The notes: generated from the letters alone by a model not told the origin. 37,386 nucleotides of DNA from Candidatus Omnitrophota bacterium (GCA_018817585.1 JAHITE010000100.1:1-37386), one strand, 5' to 3'; positions 23,678-31,493 are shown, counted from the first letter of the stretch. Numbers and translations are program-made.

Positions 23678-26515
23678 ATGGAAAATGAATTTGACTATAA
23701 GCAAACAATTAATCTGCCGCGAACTGAATTCTCAATGAAGGCAAATCTTCCGACCAAAGAGCCGGTTTTGATTGAAAAATGGAATAAACTGGATATCTAT
23801 AATAAAATTATTGAGCGGAATAAAAACAATCCGCGGTATATTCTGCATGATGGACCGCCATATGCCAATGGTAATATTCATATTGGCCACGCGCTGAATA
23901 AAATTTTAAAAGACATTATTCTGAAATACAAAACCTTGAGCGGTTTTTCCACACCGTATATTCCGGGCTGGGATTGTCATGGTTTACCGATCGAGCATCA
24001 GCTGTTCAAAAATCTGGGTAAAAGCAAAGATGAAGTCGGACAAATTGAATTTCGGGAAAAAGCGCGTGATTTCGCGATGAAATACGTGGATATCCAGAAA
24101 AATGAATTTAAACGCTTGGGAGTTTTCGGCGATTGGGATAATCCCTATATAACTTTGCTGCCGGAATATGAAGCCGGGATAATTCGTTCCTTTGGTAAAC
24201 TGGTGGAAAAAGGTTATATTTATAAAGGAAATAAGCCGATTAACTGGTGCTGCAGCTGTGAAACCGCTTTGGCGGAAGCGGAAGTCGAGTATGACAATCA
24301 CGTATCGCCGTCGGTTTATGTCAAGTTTCCGATTACGGAAATTAAAAAAATTCCTGGCTCTGAAAATTTCGGCAAAGCGAAAGTGTTTATTCTGATCTGG
24401 ACCACAACACCTTGGACTTTGATGGGAAATGTTGCCTGCGCGGTGCATCCGGATTTTACTTATGTACAGTTAAAGCTGGATAATGAAATCTTAATTATGG
24501 AAAAACAGCTTTCGGCTTTTGTTATGGAAAAAGCGGGAATAAACGATTATACGATCATTGGCCAATGCCGGGGTGTGGAGCTGGAAAATATTGAGTATGA
24601 GCATCCTTTTGGTTTGCGCGCGGGCAGAGTTGTTTTAGCGGATTATGTTTCTTGTGTTGACGGCTCAGGCGTGGTACACACGGCTCCTGGTTATGGCGCG
24701 GAAGACTTTCTTACTGGCAAACGCTATAATCTTGAGGTTTTGATGCAAGTTGATGCTAAAGGTCATTTTTTTGCTAATATCCCGGAAGTCGGCGGGATGT
24801 TTGCTTTAAAAGCCAGCAAGCATATTATCGAAAAACTCCAGGAAAGCGGATTGCTTTTTTTCGGCGGAACAATTGAGCATTCTTATCCGCATTGCTGGCG
24901 CTGCAAAAAGCCGATAATTTACCGGGCAACTGATCAGTGGTTTATGCGGATTGATCATCAGGCTTTGCGTGATAATATTCTCAAAGAAATTAAAAACGTT
25001 TCCTGGGTGCCGCATTTTGGCGAAAATCGGATTACCAGTATGGTGGAAAACCGGCCGGACTGGTGTCTTTCCCGCCAAAGATTATGGGGCGTACCGATCC
25101 CGGTTTTTTACTGTGAAAAATGCAATACTCCGGTTTTGGATGAAAAAGTTATTGAAAATTTTGCCAAAATCGTGGAGAAAGAAGGAACTAATTCCTGGTT
25201 CAAGAAAGAGGCGGCGGAGTTATTGCCAGCGGGATATGTTTGTGCTGATTGCGGACATAAAAAGTTTAATAAAGAAAAAGATATTCTTGATGTCTGGTTT
25301 GATTCCGGAGTCAGTCATCAGTCGGTTTTAAGACAAAGAACTAATTTAGCTTATCCCGCTGATTTATATCTGGAAGGTTCTGATCAGCACCGCGGCTGGT
25401 TTCAGGCGGCATTTATCACGGGAATGGCAATTGAAAATAAAGCGCCGTTTAAACAGGTTTTAACTCATGGCTTTATTGTCGACGGCGAAGGCAAGAAAAT
25501 GTCCAAATCCCGGGGAAATGTTATTGCTCCGCAGAAAGTTATTGATAAATTGGGAGCAGATGTGCTGCGTTTGTGTATTGCTTCCGCTGATTATAACGAT
25601 GATGTCCGAATGTCACAGGAAAGTATTGACCGGGTTAGTGAGAGCTATCGCAAAATCAGAAACACTTTGAAATTTACCTTAGGCAATCTTTTTGACTATG
25701 ACCCGGCCAAAGACGCGCTGGCTTATGCCGAATTATTGGAAATAGACCGCTGGGCTTTATCGGCTTTGCATTATTTATTAAAGCAGGTAACAACTGCTTA
25801 TGATAATTTTATTTTTCATCAGGCAGTTAAGCTGATTTATAATTTTTGTGTTGTCGAGATGAGCTCATTTTATCTGGATGTTTTAAAAGACAGACTGTAT
25901 ACTGCCGGCGCTAAATCCATTGAGCGCCGATCAGCGCAAACGGTTTTATATGAGATTTTAACTGTATTAACTAAGATTATTTCTCCGATATTATCTTTTA
26001 CTGCCGAGGAAACCAATGATTTTATCCCGTGGAAAAAACAGGAGAGTATTTTCTTAACTAATTGGCCGCGGGTGAATAAGGCTTATATTGATGGGAGCTT
26101 AAACAGTACCTGGAGATTATTACTCAATGCGCGCAATTGCGTGTTAAAAGCTTTGGAGCAGGCAAGAAGTGAAAAGCTGATTGGCAATAGTCTTCAGGCA
26201 AAAGTGACAATTTGCGCCCAAAGCAGTGGGGGGATTATCGCGCAAACCATAAATAAATATAAAAATGAGCTGGCCTCTGTATTTATAGTCTCGGAAGTCC
26301 AGTTGAACTTGAGTGTTGACAGTCTAGACGCGGAAGTATATAATATTGAATTTATAAAGAATAATACGGTTGTAGAAAACGGTAAGTTTAATATTAAAAT
26401 TGCCAAAGCTGTCGGCGACAAATGTATTCGCTGCTGGAATCATAGCCAGAGTGTGGGGGAGGATAAACAACATCCCCAGATTTGTCAGCGTTGTGTCGCG
26501 GCGATTACAATTTGA
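23678..26515 (+). CDS. ileS: Isoleucyl-tRNA synthetase
   Basis: A 945-residue class I synthetase of bacterial type. HIGH is at 68-71 in NGNIHIGHAL and KMSKS at 607-611. The editing (CP1) domain has WTTTPWTLMGN and GVVHTAPGYGAEDF. WFDSGVSHQSVL and GSDQHRGWFQAAF belong to the catalytic core. The C-terminus has a zinc-finger-like CIRCWNHS...CQRC pair. It charges tRNA-Ile in the cytoplasm. The upstream gap is only 5 bases, so there is no room for a T-box leader. ileS followed by lspA is a common bacterial arrangement; here a DksA/TraR-like gene is between them. Confidence 0.97.
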   Translation: MENEFDYKQTINLPRTEFSMKANLPTKEPVLIEKWNKLDIYNKIIERNKNNPRYILHDGPPYANGNIHIGHALNKILKDIILKYKTLSGFSTPYIPGWDCHGLPIEHQLFKNLGKSKDEVGQIEFREKARDFAMKYVDIQKNEFKRLGVFGDWDNPYITLLPEYEAGIIRSFGKLVEKGYIYKGNKPINWCCSCETALAEAEVEYDNHVSPSVYVKFPITEIKKIPGSENFGKAKVFILIWTTTPWTLMGNVACAVHPDFTYVQLKLDNEILIMEKQLSAFVMEKAGINDYTIIGQCRGVELENIEYEHPFGLRAGRVVLADYVSCVDGSGVVHTAPGYGAEDFLTGKRYNLEVLMQVDAKGHFFANIPEVGGMFALKASKHIIEKLQESGLLFFGGTIEHSYPHCWRCKKPIIYRATDQWFMRIDHQALRDNILKEIKNVSWVPHFGENRITSMVENRPDWCLSRQRLWGVPIPVFYCEKCNTPVLDEKVIENFAKIVEKEGTNSWFKKEAAELLPAGYVCADCGHKKFNKEKDILDVWFDSGVSHQSVLRQRTNLAYPADLYLEGSDQHRGWFQAAFITGMAIENKAPFKQVLTHGFIVDGEGKKMSKSRGNVIAPQKVIDKLGADVLRLCIASADYNDDVRMSQESIDRVSESYRKIRNTLKFTLGNLFDYDPAKDALAYAELLEIDRWALSALHYLLKQVTTAYDNFIFHQAVKLIYNFCVVEMSSFYLDVLKDRLYTAGAKSIERRSAQTVLYEILTVLTKIISPILSFTAEETNDFIPWKKQESIFLTNWPRVNKAYIDGSLNSTWRLLLNARNCVLKALEQARSEKLIGNSLQAKVTICAQSSGGIIAQTINKYKNELASVFIVSEVQLNLSVDSLDAEVYNIEFIKNNTVVENGKFNIKIAKAVGDKCIRCWNHSQSVGEDKQHPQICQRCVAAITI

Positions 26516-26552
26516 ATTATTCTTCGAATAAAGAGTGATGATTAATAGAGCA

Positions 26553-26579
26553 GTTGAAATGAGTTTATTGTATTTCAGC
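26553..26579 (+). promoter_or_regulatory. Hairpin in the leader of the DksA/TraR-like gene
   Basis: GTTGAAAT (26553-26560) can pair with ATTTCAGC (26572-26579), with one G-T wobble, across an 11-base loop. It ends 7 bases before the ribosome binding site AAAGGAG (26587-26593). No T run follows, so it is not a clear terminator. A regulatory role is only a guess. Confidence 0.35.
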
Positions 26580-26601
26580 CTTGGAGAAAGGAGCAATTGT
26601 G

Positions 26602-26985
26602 GTGAATAAAAAGGATGCTGGTGAGTTTAAAAAAAGACTTATTGAGTTAAGAACTAAAGTTTCCGATGAGATGCGGCAAATCGGCGGAGGCAGCCTTAAA
26701 CAGTCACAAAGAGATGCAAGCGGAGACTTGTCCGCGTATACTTTTCATATGGCTGATGTAGCTAGTGATAGTTTTGAACGTGAACTCTCCTGGGATAGAG
26801 CGAGTGTGGAACAAAAAGTATTGTTCAGTATTGACGATGCCTTGAAAAAAATTGACGATGGGATATATGGTCAATGCGAAGCTTGCGAGAAAAAAATTAA
26901 TAAAGAAAGACTTAAGGCCATTCCCTATGCTAAACTTTGCCGCAACTGCAAGGAAGCTTATGAGAAAAGTAAAAAAACAGTCTAA
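26602..26985 (+). CDS. DksA/TraR-family zinc-finger protein
   Basis: A 127-residue protein. The N-terminal half is a probable coiled coil (FKKRLIELRTKVSDEMRQI). The C-terminal C4 zinc finger has Cys92, Cys95, Cys113 and Cys116 (CX2CX17CX2C) within IYGQCEACEKKI and PYAKLCRNC. This is the DksA/TraR signature; such proteins bind the RNA polymerase secondary channel and modulate transcription with ppGpp. The GTG at 26602 is chosen because AAAGGAG ends 8 bases upstream; a GTG at 26599 is the alternative, and a TTG at 26581 is rejected because it lies before that site. It sits between ileS and lspA, 11 bases before lspA. Confidence 0.88.
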   Translation: MNKKDAGEFKKRLIELRTKVSDEMRQIGGGSLKQSQRDASGDLSAYTFHMADVASDSFERELSWDRASVEQKVLFSIDDALKKIDDGIYGQCEACEKKINKERLKAIPYAKLCRNCKEAYEKSKKTV

Positions 26986-26996
26986 AATGCTTTCTG

Positions 26997-27452
26997 ATGA
27001 GTAAAATATTCCTCATTGTTCTCTTAATTTTTTGTGATCAAGTCTCTAAACTCGCTGTATTAAAAAGGCTGCATCAAAATGAAAGTATTGCGGTTATTGC
27101 TAATTTTTTTCATATAACTTTGGTGTATAATACTGGTTCTGCCTTTGGCGCTTTTCGTGATCATAATTGGTTATTATCCTACATCGCGGTATTCGCCATA
27201 ATCCTGATTCTTTATATGCTGGTACGCAGACCGAGGTTCTCGTCTGATATTTATATGCGTTTATGGCAATGGGCTTTATTGTTTATTTTATGCGGCGCTA
27301 CGGGAAATCTTATTGATAGGATAAGACTGGGCTATGTTGTTGATTTTCTTGATTTAAGATTTTGGCCGGTTTTTAATCTGGCTGATTCTTTTATTACTTG
27401 CGGAGTTTTCGTGCTTTTGTTTTTGCTGTTTAATAAAAAAGCGATTGAATAA
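26997..27452 (+). CDS. lspA: Prolipoprotein signal peptidase LspA
   Basis: A 151-residue inner-membrane aspartyl protease that removes lipoprotein signal peptides after Lgt has acted. Four hydrophobic segments are visible. The catalytic pair is Asp116 in GYVVDFLD and Asp130 in FNLADSFI, with the conserved NTGSAFG near 45-51 and GATGNLIDRIRLG before the first Asp. Length is typical. lgt begins 2 bases after the stop, so the two steps of lipoprotein maturation are encoded together. The pair supports a membrane with lipoproteins, as expected for a diderm. Confidence 0.96.
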   Translation: MSKIFLIVLLIFCDQVSKLAVLKRLHQNESIAVIANFFHITLVYNTGSAFGAFRDHNWLLSYIAVFAIILILYMLVRRPRFSSDIYMRLWQWALLFILCGATGNLIDRIRLGYVVDFLDLRFWPVFNLADSFITCGVFVLLFLLFNKKAIE

Positions 27453-27454
27453 TT

Positions 27455-28186
27455 ATGCGCCCCATTCTGTTTTCTTTTTTTAAGATAAATATCTATTCTT
27501 ATGGCTTAATGGTTGCCTTAGGAATTGTTTTGGCAGTTTCTCTGATCGAGCGGGACGCGTTGAAAAGTGGTTTGCCCAAGGATGAAATTATTGATTTAAT
27601 TTTCTGGGTCGTGATCTGGGGACTGGTGGGAGCGAGAGTAGTTTATGTCTTGCTTTATCCAGAGGCCTATTTGGATGCTCCCTGGGATATTCTAAAAATA
27701 TATCAAGGCGGTTTAATCTTTCACGGCAGTTTGATTTTTGGCACAATCGCGGCATTAATAAACTTTAAAAATAAAAAACTTCCGGTATTTAAAACCTTGG
27801 ATTTACTGATGCTTTATCTGCCGCTGGCGCACGCTTTTGGCAGGATTGGCTGTTTTTTAAATGGTTGTTGTTATGGTAAAACAACTGATTTAGCTTGGGG
27901 GATTAGGTTTTCCGAGAATCTGGAAACAGTACATCCCAGTCAGCTTTATTCGGCTTTTTTGCTGTTAATTCTTTTTTTGGGATTATTTTTAATCCGGCGC
28001 AAGCAAGTATTTGACGGTCAGATATTTTGTTTGTATCTGATATTTTATGGACTAATCAGGTTTTGTATTGAATTTGTCCGGGATAATCCGATTTTTGCCT
28101 GGGGCCTGAGTATTTATCAATATATAAGCTTAATTCTGATCGCGGCAGGTATTTTTGCCTATATCAGGTTAAAGAAAGCAAATTAA
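27455..28186 (+). CDS. lgt: Prolipoprotein diacylglyceryl transferase Lgt
   Basis: A 243-residue polytopic enzyme that transfers diacylglycerol from phosphatidylglycerol to the lipobox Cys of prolipoproteins in the inner membrane. The family pattern is clear: YSYGLMVALG, WGLVGARVVYVL, GGLIFHGSLIFG near 85-96 and the signature HAFGRIGCFLNGCCYG near 126-141, then HPSQLYSA. The last motif (GLIRFCIEFVRDN) is also typical. It overlaps the pseudouridine synthase gene by one base (TAATG), suggesting coupled translation. It is slightly short compared with many Lgt proteins, but all motifs are present. Confidence 0.96.
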   Translation: MRPILFSFFKINIYSYGLMVALGIVLAVSLIERDALKSGLPKDEIIDLIFWVVIWGLVGARVVYVLLYPEAYLDAPWDILKIYQGGLIFHGSLIFGTIAALINFKNKKLPVFKTLDLLMLYLPLAHAFGRIGCFLNGCCYGKTTDLAWGIRFSENLETVHPSQLYSAFLLLILFLGLFLIRRKQVFDGQIFCLYLIFYGLIRFCIEFVRDNPIFAWGLSIYQYISLILIAAGIFAYIRLKKAN

Positions 28187-29115
28187 TGAATGAAACTAAT
28201 AAAATTTTAAATTTGCAAATAGGACTGAAGGATATTATCGGCAGACTGGATAAATGGCTGGCTGATAAATTAGCCAAGGACTTATCGCGTTCTGATATTA
28301 AAAAGCTGATTGAGCAAGGCAATATTAATTTAAATGGTTTGGTGGTTAAGCCTAATCATAAAATAAAACCTGGCGATTGGATTACGATAATCTTAGAGGA
28401 AAAGCCGGCGGCACAAGGCTTGGTCGCGGCTAATATTCCCATTGATATAATTTTTGAAGATAAGTATATTATTGTGGTTAATAAGCCGGCAGGCTTGGTT
28501 GTTCATCCCGCGGCTGGCCATTTTAATGATACCTTGGTCAATGCCTTAAGCTTTTATTGTAAAAATCTTTCAGATATTAATGGACCGATGAAACTGGGAA
28601 TTGTGCACAGACTGGATAAAGATACGTCCGGGTTATTGGTCATTGCTAAAGATAATAAGACGCACCGGAACCTGGCTAATCAATTCAAGAAACATACGAT
28701 TGAAAAAACCTATGTAACAATTGTCCAGGGCAGCGTGAATTATGATGAGGGGGTGATTGACGCGCCTTTATCCCGTAATCCGTTTAACCGGAAAAAAATG
28801 AGTGTTTCGCATGCCAGCAGCCGGCAGGCAGTTACCCGCTACAAGGTGCTCAAACGTTTTGCTAATCTGAGTTTGCTGGAAGTTTATCCTCAAACAGGGA
28901 GAACTCATCAAATAAGAGTACATATGGCGCATTTAGGCTATCCGATTTTAGGGGATAGTACTTATAATAAGGCAAAAGGGATAAAAGGTTTGATTCTCAG
29001 ACAGGCTTTACACGCGGAAAAAATCCGATTCAAGCATCCCCATACAGCTAAAATAGTTGAATTCAAAGCGAAAATACCAGATGATATCCGGGCTGTAATA
29101 AATAAACTGGGATAA
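28186..29115 (+). CDS. rluD: Ribosomal large-subunit pseudouridine synthase, RluD/RluA family
   Basis: A 309-residue enzyme that isomerises uridines in 23S rRNA. An N-terminal S4 RNA-binding domain (about 18-70; RLDKWLADKL, IKKLIEQGNINLNG) is followed by the catalytic domain. That has NKPAGLVVHPAAGH and HRLDKDTSGLL at 141-151, with catalytic Asp144, then PQTGRTHQIRVHMAHLGYPILGD. The S4 domain and HRLDKDTSG favour RluD, but RluC or RluA-like specificity cannot be excluded. It starts on the last base of lgt. A transposon relic lies directly after its stop. Confidence 0.93.
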   Translation: MNETNKILNLQIGLKDIIGRLDKWLADKLAKDLSRSDIKKLIEQGNINLNGLVVKPNHKIKPGDWITIILEEKPAAQGLVAANIPIDIIFEDKYIIVVNKPAGLVVHPAAGHFNDTLVNALSFYCKNLSDINGPMKLGIVHRLDKDTSGLLVIAKDNKTHRNLANQFKKHTIEKTYVTIVQGSVNYDEGVIDAPLSRNPFNRKKMSVSHASSRQAVTRYKVLKRFANLSLLEVYPQTGRTHQIRVHMAHLGYPILGDSTYNKAKGIKGLILRQALHAEKIRFKHPHTAKIVEFKAKIPDDIRAVINKLG

Positions 29116-29119
29116 TTTA

Positions 29120-29146
29120 GTAGGGGAGGGCCTTGCGTCCTCCCGT
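29120..29146. repeat. REP-like hairpin, left of transposase relic
   Basis: GGGAGG (29124-29129) pairs with CCTCCC (29139-29144) around the 9-base loop GCCTTGCGT, preceded by GTAGG and followed by GT. The reverse complement of 29293-29319 has the same flanks and the same loop but a different stem. It begins 5 bases after the rluD stop. Confidence 0.8.
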
Positions 29147-29148
29147 AT

Positions 29149-29283
29149 ATTAATATCATTATTGTACAAAATACCATGAATGTGGTTAGGACTAACAATG
29201 TATTTGTCCAATTCAATATCATCGTATTGATTTGGTATATCAATCCATTGATTATTAATAATTTGGCTAATTTTTGATAAATT
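29149..29283 (-). pseudogene. Remnant of HUH (Y1, REP-associated) transposase
   Basis: On the minus strand about 45 residues read like the middle of a Y1/REP-associated transposase: ISQIINNQWIDIPNQY, DDIELDKYIV and SPNHIHGIL. The HIH of the last stretch is the HUH metal-binding motif and is encoded near 29176-29184. There is no N-terminal region before it and no catalytic Tyr region after it, because the frame runs on into the REP-like hairpin and then the reverse strand of rluD. This is therefore a broken internal fragment, not a working gene. The 331-base rluD-cheC spacer holds this relic, its two hairpins, a 12-bp tandem repeat and the promoter of the next gene. Confidence 0.7.
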
Positions 29284-29292
29284 TATATTGTC

Positions 29293-29319
29293 ACGGGCCG
29301 ACGCAAGGCCGGCCCCTAC
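29293..29319. repeat. REP-like hairpin, right of transposase relic (inverted copy)
   Basis: GGGCCG (29295-29300) pairs with CGGCCC (29310-29315) around ACGCAAGGC, the reverse complement of the left hairpin loop. It is followed by CTAC and six or more T residues on the + strand, so it might also terminate transcription coming from rluD. Confidence 0.8.
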
Positions 29320-29353
29320 TTTTTTAGCTTTGCAATTTTGTGTCCTTGTCACG

Positions 29354-29377
29354 TGGGTCTATATTTGGGTCTATATT
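29354..29377. repeat. Tandem 12-bp repeat
   Basis: TGGGTCTATATT occurs twice in direct succession, 12 bases upstream of the predicted -35 of the cheC-like gene. Confidence 0.85.
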
Positions 29378-29389
29378 TTCTCAAAGTTA

Positions 29390-29418
29390 TTGTAGTAACT
29401 GGTTTTATATGCTATACT
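29390..29418 (+). promoter_or_regulatory. Probable sigma70-type promoter for the cheC-comFB-cheR genes
   Basis: TTGTAG (29390-29395) and TATACT (29413-29418), spaced by 17 bases. The -10 is good and the -35 is weak. The predicted start is near 29425, about 20 bases before the ATG. Just before the ATG lies an uninterrupted run of eight G (29438-29445), which includes the ribosome binding site. Confidence 0.5.
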
Positions 29419-29446
29419 TATATTCTAAGTAGTTAATGGGGGGGGT

Positions 29447-30106
29447 ATGAAGAAAACGCTAACTGAAAATGATATTATTACTGAAGTAGGTAGTATCTGC
29501 GCCTGCAATTCTACACATGCTTTTTCCCAAATGATTAATCGGACTCTGCGGCTTGAGTCTCCGGCGCTTCAAGTTATAAAATTTAAAGATGTTGAGTCTA
29601 TTTTACAAAGCAAAGATAATATTGTTATTGGCGTGCATTGTCAGATCCTGGCAGGTATTTTAGGTCAGGTTTCTTTGCTGTTTAAGGAAAAAAGCGCTTT
29701 TGAATTTGTCTCAATTTTTGCCTCAAAAGAAAAACAATCCGCTGGTTTTTTAACTCAATTAGGAGTTTCTACGATTAAAGAAGTAGGTAATGTCGTTATT
29801 TCCGCGTATTCCGGAGCAATGAGTTTGCTGCTGGATGTCCCGGTTATTCCTTCGATTCCAGTATTGACCAGTGGTCCGTTAAAAGAAGTTATAAAATTCG
29901 GGATGATGAATCTGAATGAAGAAGATAAAGTTTTTGTGCATACAATGACTTTTCTCGATGAGCAAAGAAAAATAAACGGATCATTTTATTTAGTGCTTGA
30001 GCCGGAAACAGTTAAAAAAATAGTGGTGATGATGCGTAAACAGCTGGCTAATTTAAATAATTTAGACAAAGAAAAACTCGGGGCGAAAAAGTATGAAAGC
30101 TCATAA
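29447..30106 (+). CDS. CheC-like phosphatase/adaptor with one degenerate active site
   Basis: A 219-residue protein of the CheC/CheX/FliY phosphatase fold. CheC proteins dephosphorylate CheY-P through one or two sites of the form D/S-x3-E-x2-N. The first helix here reads ITEVGSICACNSTHAFSQMIN; Glu13 is kept but the Asn is Ser16, so site 1 looks impaired. The second site is intact: STIKEVGN with Ser108, Glu112 and Asn115, followed by IPSIPVL. It may act on the receivers encoded upstream or on a CheY elsewhere. The ATG at 29447 follows a G8 run. It overlaps the ComFB gene by 14 bases. Confidence 0.75.
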   Translation: MKKTLTENDIITEVGSICACNSTHAFSQMINRTLRLESPALQVIKFKDVESILQSKDNIVIGVHCQILAGILGQVSLLFKEKSAFEFVSIFASKEKQSAGFLTQLGVSTIKEVGNVVISAYSGAMSLLLDVPVIPSIPVLTSGPLKEVIKFGMMNLNEEDKVFVHTMTFLDEQRKINGSFYLVLEPETVKKIVVMMRKQLANLNNLDKEKLGAKKYESS

Positions 30107-30356
30107 TATAATGGAAGACATTGTAGAAAAATATCTTAAGGAAATGATTCTTGCTGACAAGACAGTGTGTAAGTGTGAAAGCTGTTATGATAAAATGATT
30201 GCCGAAGTTTTAAGTAATATTCCGGCTAAATATGTTACTTCAGAAACCGGAGCAATATACGCGGTGATTGAACAGGTTCGGGTAGAACAATCATCAGTTA
30301 TTTTAAAAGAATTAGTTAAAATCATGAAAAATTTAAAGCCGCATTCTAAGACCTGA
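30093..30356 (+). CDS. Stand-alone ComFB-domain protein
   Basis: An 87-residue protein that is essentially one ComFB domain: NIMEDIVEKYLKEM, then CKCESC with Cys26, Cys28 and Cys31, then IAEVLSNIPAKYVTSETGAIYA. ComFB (late competence protein family) domains have been reported as cyclic dinucleotide receptors in cyanobacteria; that is my recollection of the literature, not something visible here. It overlaps the cheC-like gene by 14 bases and lies 39 bases before the ComFB-CheR fusion. The fusion's N-terminus matches it almost without gaps (MKA-NIMEDI--KYL-EM, same Cys spacing), so the two arose by tandem duplication. Confidence 0.82.
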   Translation: MKAHNIMEDIVEKYLKEMILADKTVCKCESCYDKMIAEVLSNIPAKYVTSETGAIYAVIEQVRVEQSSVILKELVKIMKNLKPHSKT

Positions 30357-30395
30357 TTTATTAGTTAGTTAATAATAAAAGCGGAGTGTTTTGTT

Positions 30396-31493
30396 ATGAA
30401 AGCATTTAATATCATGGAGGATATTACAAAGAAGTATCTTGATGAGATGCTGTCGATGCGATTTGACATTTGCACTTGTGATCTCTGCAAACAAGATATT
30501 ATTGCTTTTGCTTTATCCCGGATTCCTCCCAAATATATTACTGTTGATTCTTTTACGGATAAATTGATTCAACAAATCCGTACAGAAAATTCCCAACTCA
30601 TAGTAAAAGAGCTGGTTGCTGCCGTCCGGACAATAACCTCAAATCCGCGGCATGAAGAAGGTTTGGATCGGGAAAAAGCCTATCATTTATTAATGAAGCA
30701 GATTAAGGATGACAGGGGTGTTGATTTTTCTCATTATCGCGATCGAGTTTTAAAGCGGAGGATTGCTTTGCGGATGCGGGCTAAAAATGTGCAAACATAT
30801 TCTGAATACCTTCAGGTCTTGATTCATAATTCTGAGGAGTATGAGGAATTATTTAATGTCTTAACGATTAATGTTTCTGCTTTTTTCCGGGATAAGCCAA
30901 TATGGGATAAACTTAAACAGGATGTTTTTCCCGCGCTTATTGCCAAGAAATTAAAAGAACATGGTTTACGGAGAATAAGGATCTGGAGTGCTGGGTGTTC
31001 GCATGGAGAAGAGCCCTATTCATTAGCGATTATGCTCTATGAACTGACGGAAAAAATGCCGGAAAAAATAAAAATAGAAATTTACGGCAGTGATATTGAT
31101 CGGGAGTGTTTAAAACAAGCGATGCTTGGGCAATATAACAGTGAAAGTGTTAAAGGACTGACTCCTTATCAACTGCGGCGTTTTTTTATACCGATTAATG
31201 ATAAATACCAAGTTGTTCCGCAGATAAAGGAGCTTGTTCAGTTTAAAAATCGTAATCTGATTCATGATCCGGCTTTTTCGGGTGTTGATATGATTACTTG
31301 CCGCAATGTATTTATCTATTTTAACCGTAGTTTGCAAGAGTATCTTATAATGAAATATCATGAAGCTTTGGTTGATGAAGGCTATTTTGTCATGGGGACA
31401 TCAGAAAATCTTCTGGGTGAGGCCAGACAGGTTTTTAGCGGCGTAGACAGCAGTTATCGAATTTATCAAAAAATCTCAATCAAGAAATATTAA
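30396..31493 (+). CDS. ComFB-CheR fusion: ComFB domain joined to a chemoreceptor-type methyltransferase
   Basis: A 365-residue protein with two domains. Residues 1-85 are a ComFB domain (MKAFNIMEDI, Cys26, Cys28 and Cys31 in CTCDLC, ALSRIPPKYI). From about 90 it is CheR: the all-helical N-terminal part (FSHYRDRVLKRRIALRMR, LTINVSAFFRD), the SAM-binding AGCSHGEEPYS at 199-209, YGSDIDRECL, and ITCRNVFIYF near 300, ending FVMGTSENLL. CheR transfers methyl groups from SAM to receptor glutamates. No receptor, CheA, CheW or CheB is in the window. A ribosome site (GCGGAG, 30381-30386) precedes the ATG. The fusion suggests that a cyclic dinucleotide controls methylation. Confidence 0.88.
   Translation: MKAFNIMEDITKKYLDEMLSMRFDICTCDLCKQDIIAFALSRIPPKYITVDSFTDKLIQQIRTENSQLIVKELVAAVRTITSNPRHEEGLDREKAYHLLMKQIKDDRGVDFSHYRDRVLKRRIALRMRAKNVQTYSEYLQVLIHNSEEYEELFNVLTINVSAFFRDKPIWDKLKQDVFPALIAKKLKEHGLRRIRIWSAGCSHGEEPYSLAIMLYELTEKMPEKIKIEIYGSDIDRECLKQAMLGQYNSESVKGLTPYQLRRFFIPINDKYQVVPQIKELVQFKNRNLIHDPAFSGVDMITCRNVFIYFNRSLQEYLIMKYHEALVDEGYFVMGTSENLLGEARQVFSGVDSSYRIYQKISIKKY

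Noticed and set aside
29008-29352. Minus-strand open frame of 114 codons as an intact transposase or other gene
   Set aside because: Only about 45 residues resemble an HUH transposase. The N-terminal part is a reading of a REP-like hairpin and the C-terminal part is the reverse strand of rluD. It is listed as a pseudogene fragment instead.
29396-29420. Possible sigma54 promoter before the cheC-like gene (TGG...TGCTA)
   Set aside because: GG and GC are separated by 8 rather than 10 bases, and the spacing is strict for sigma54.
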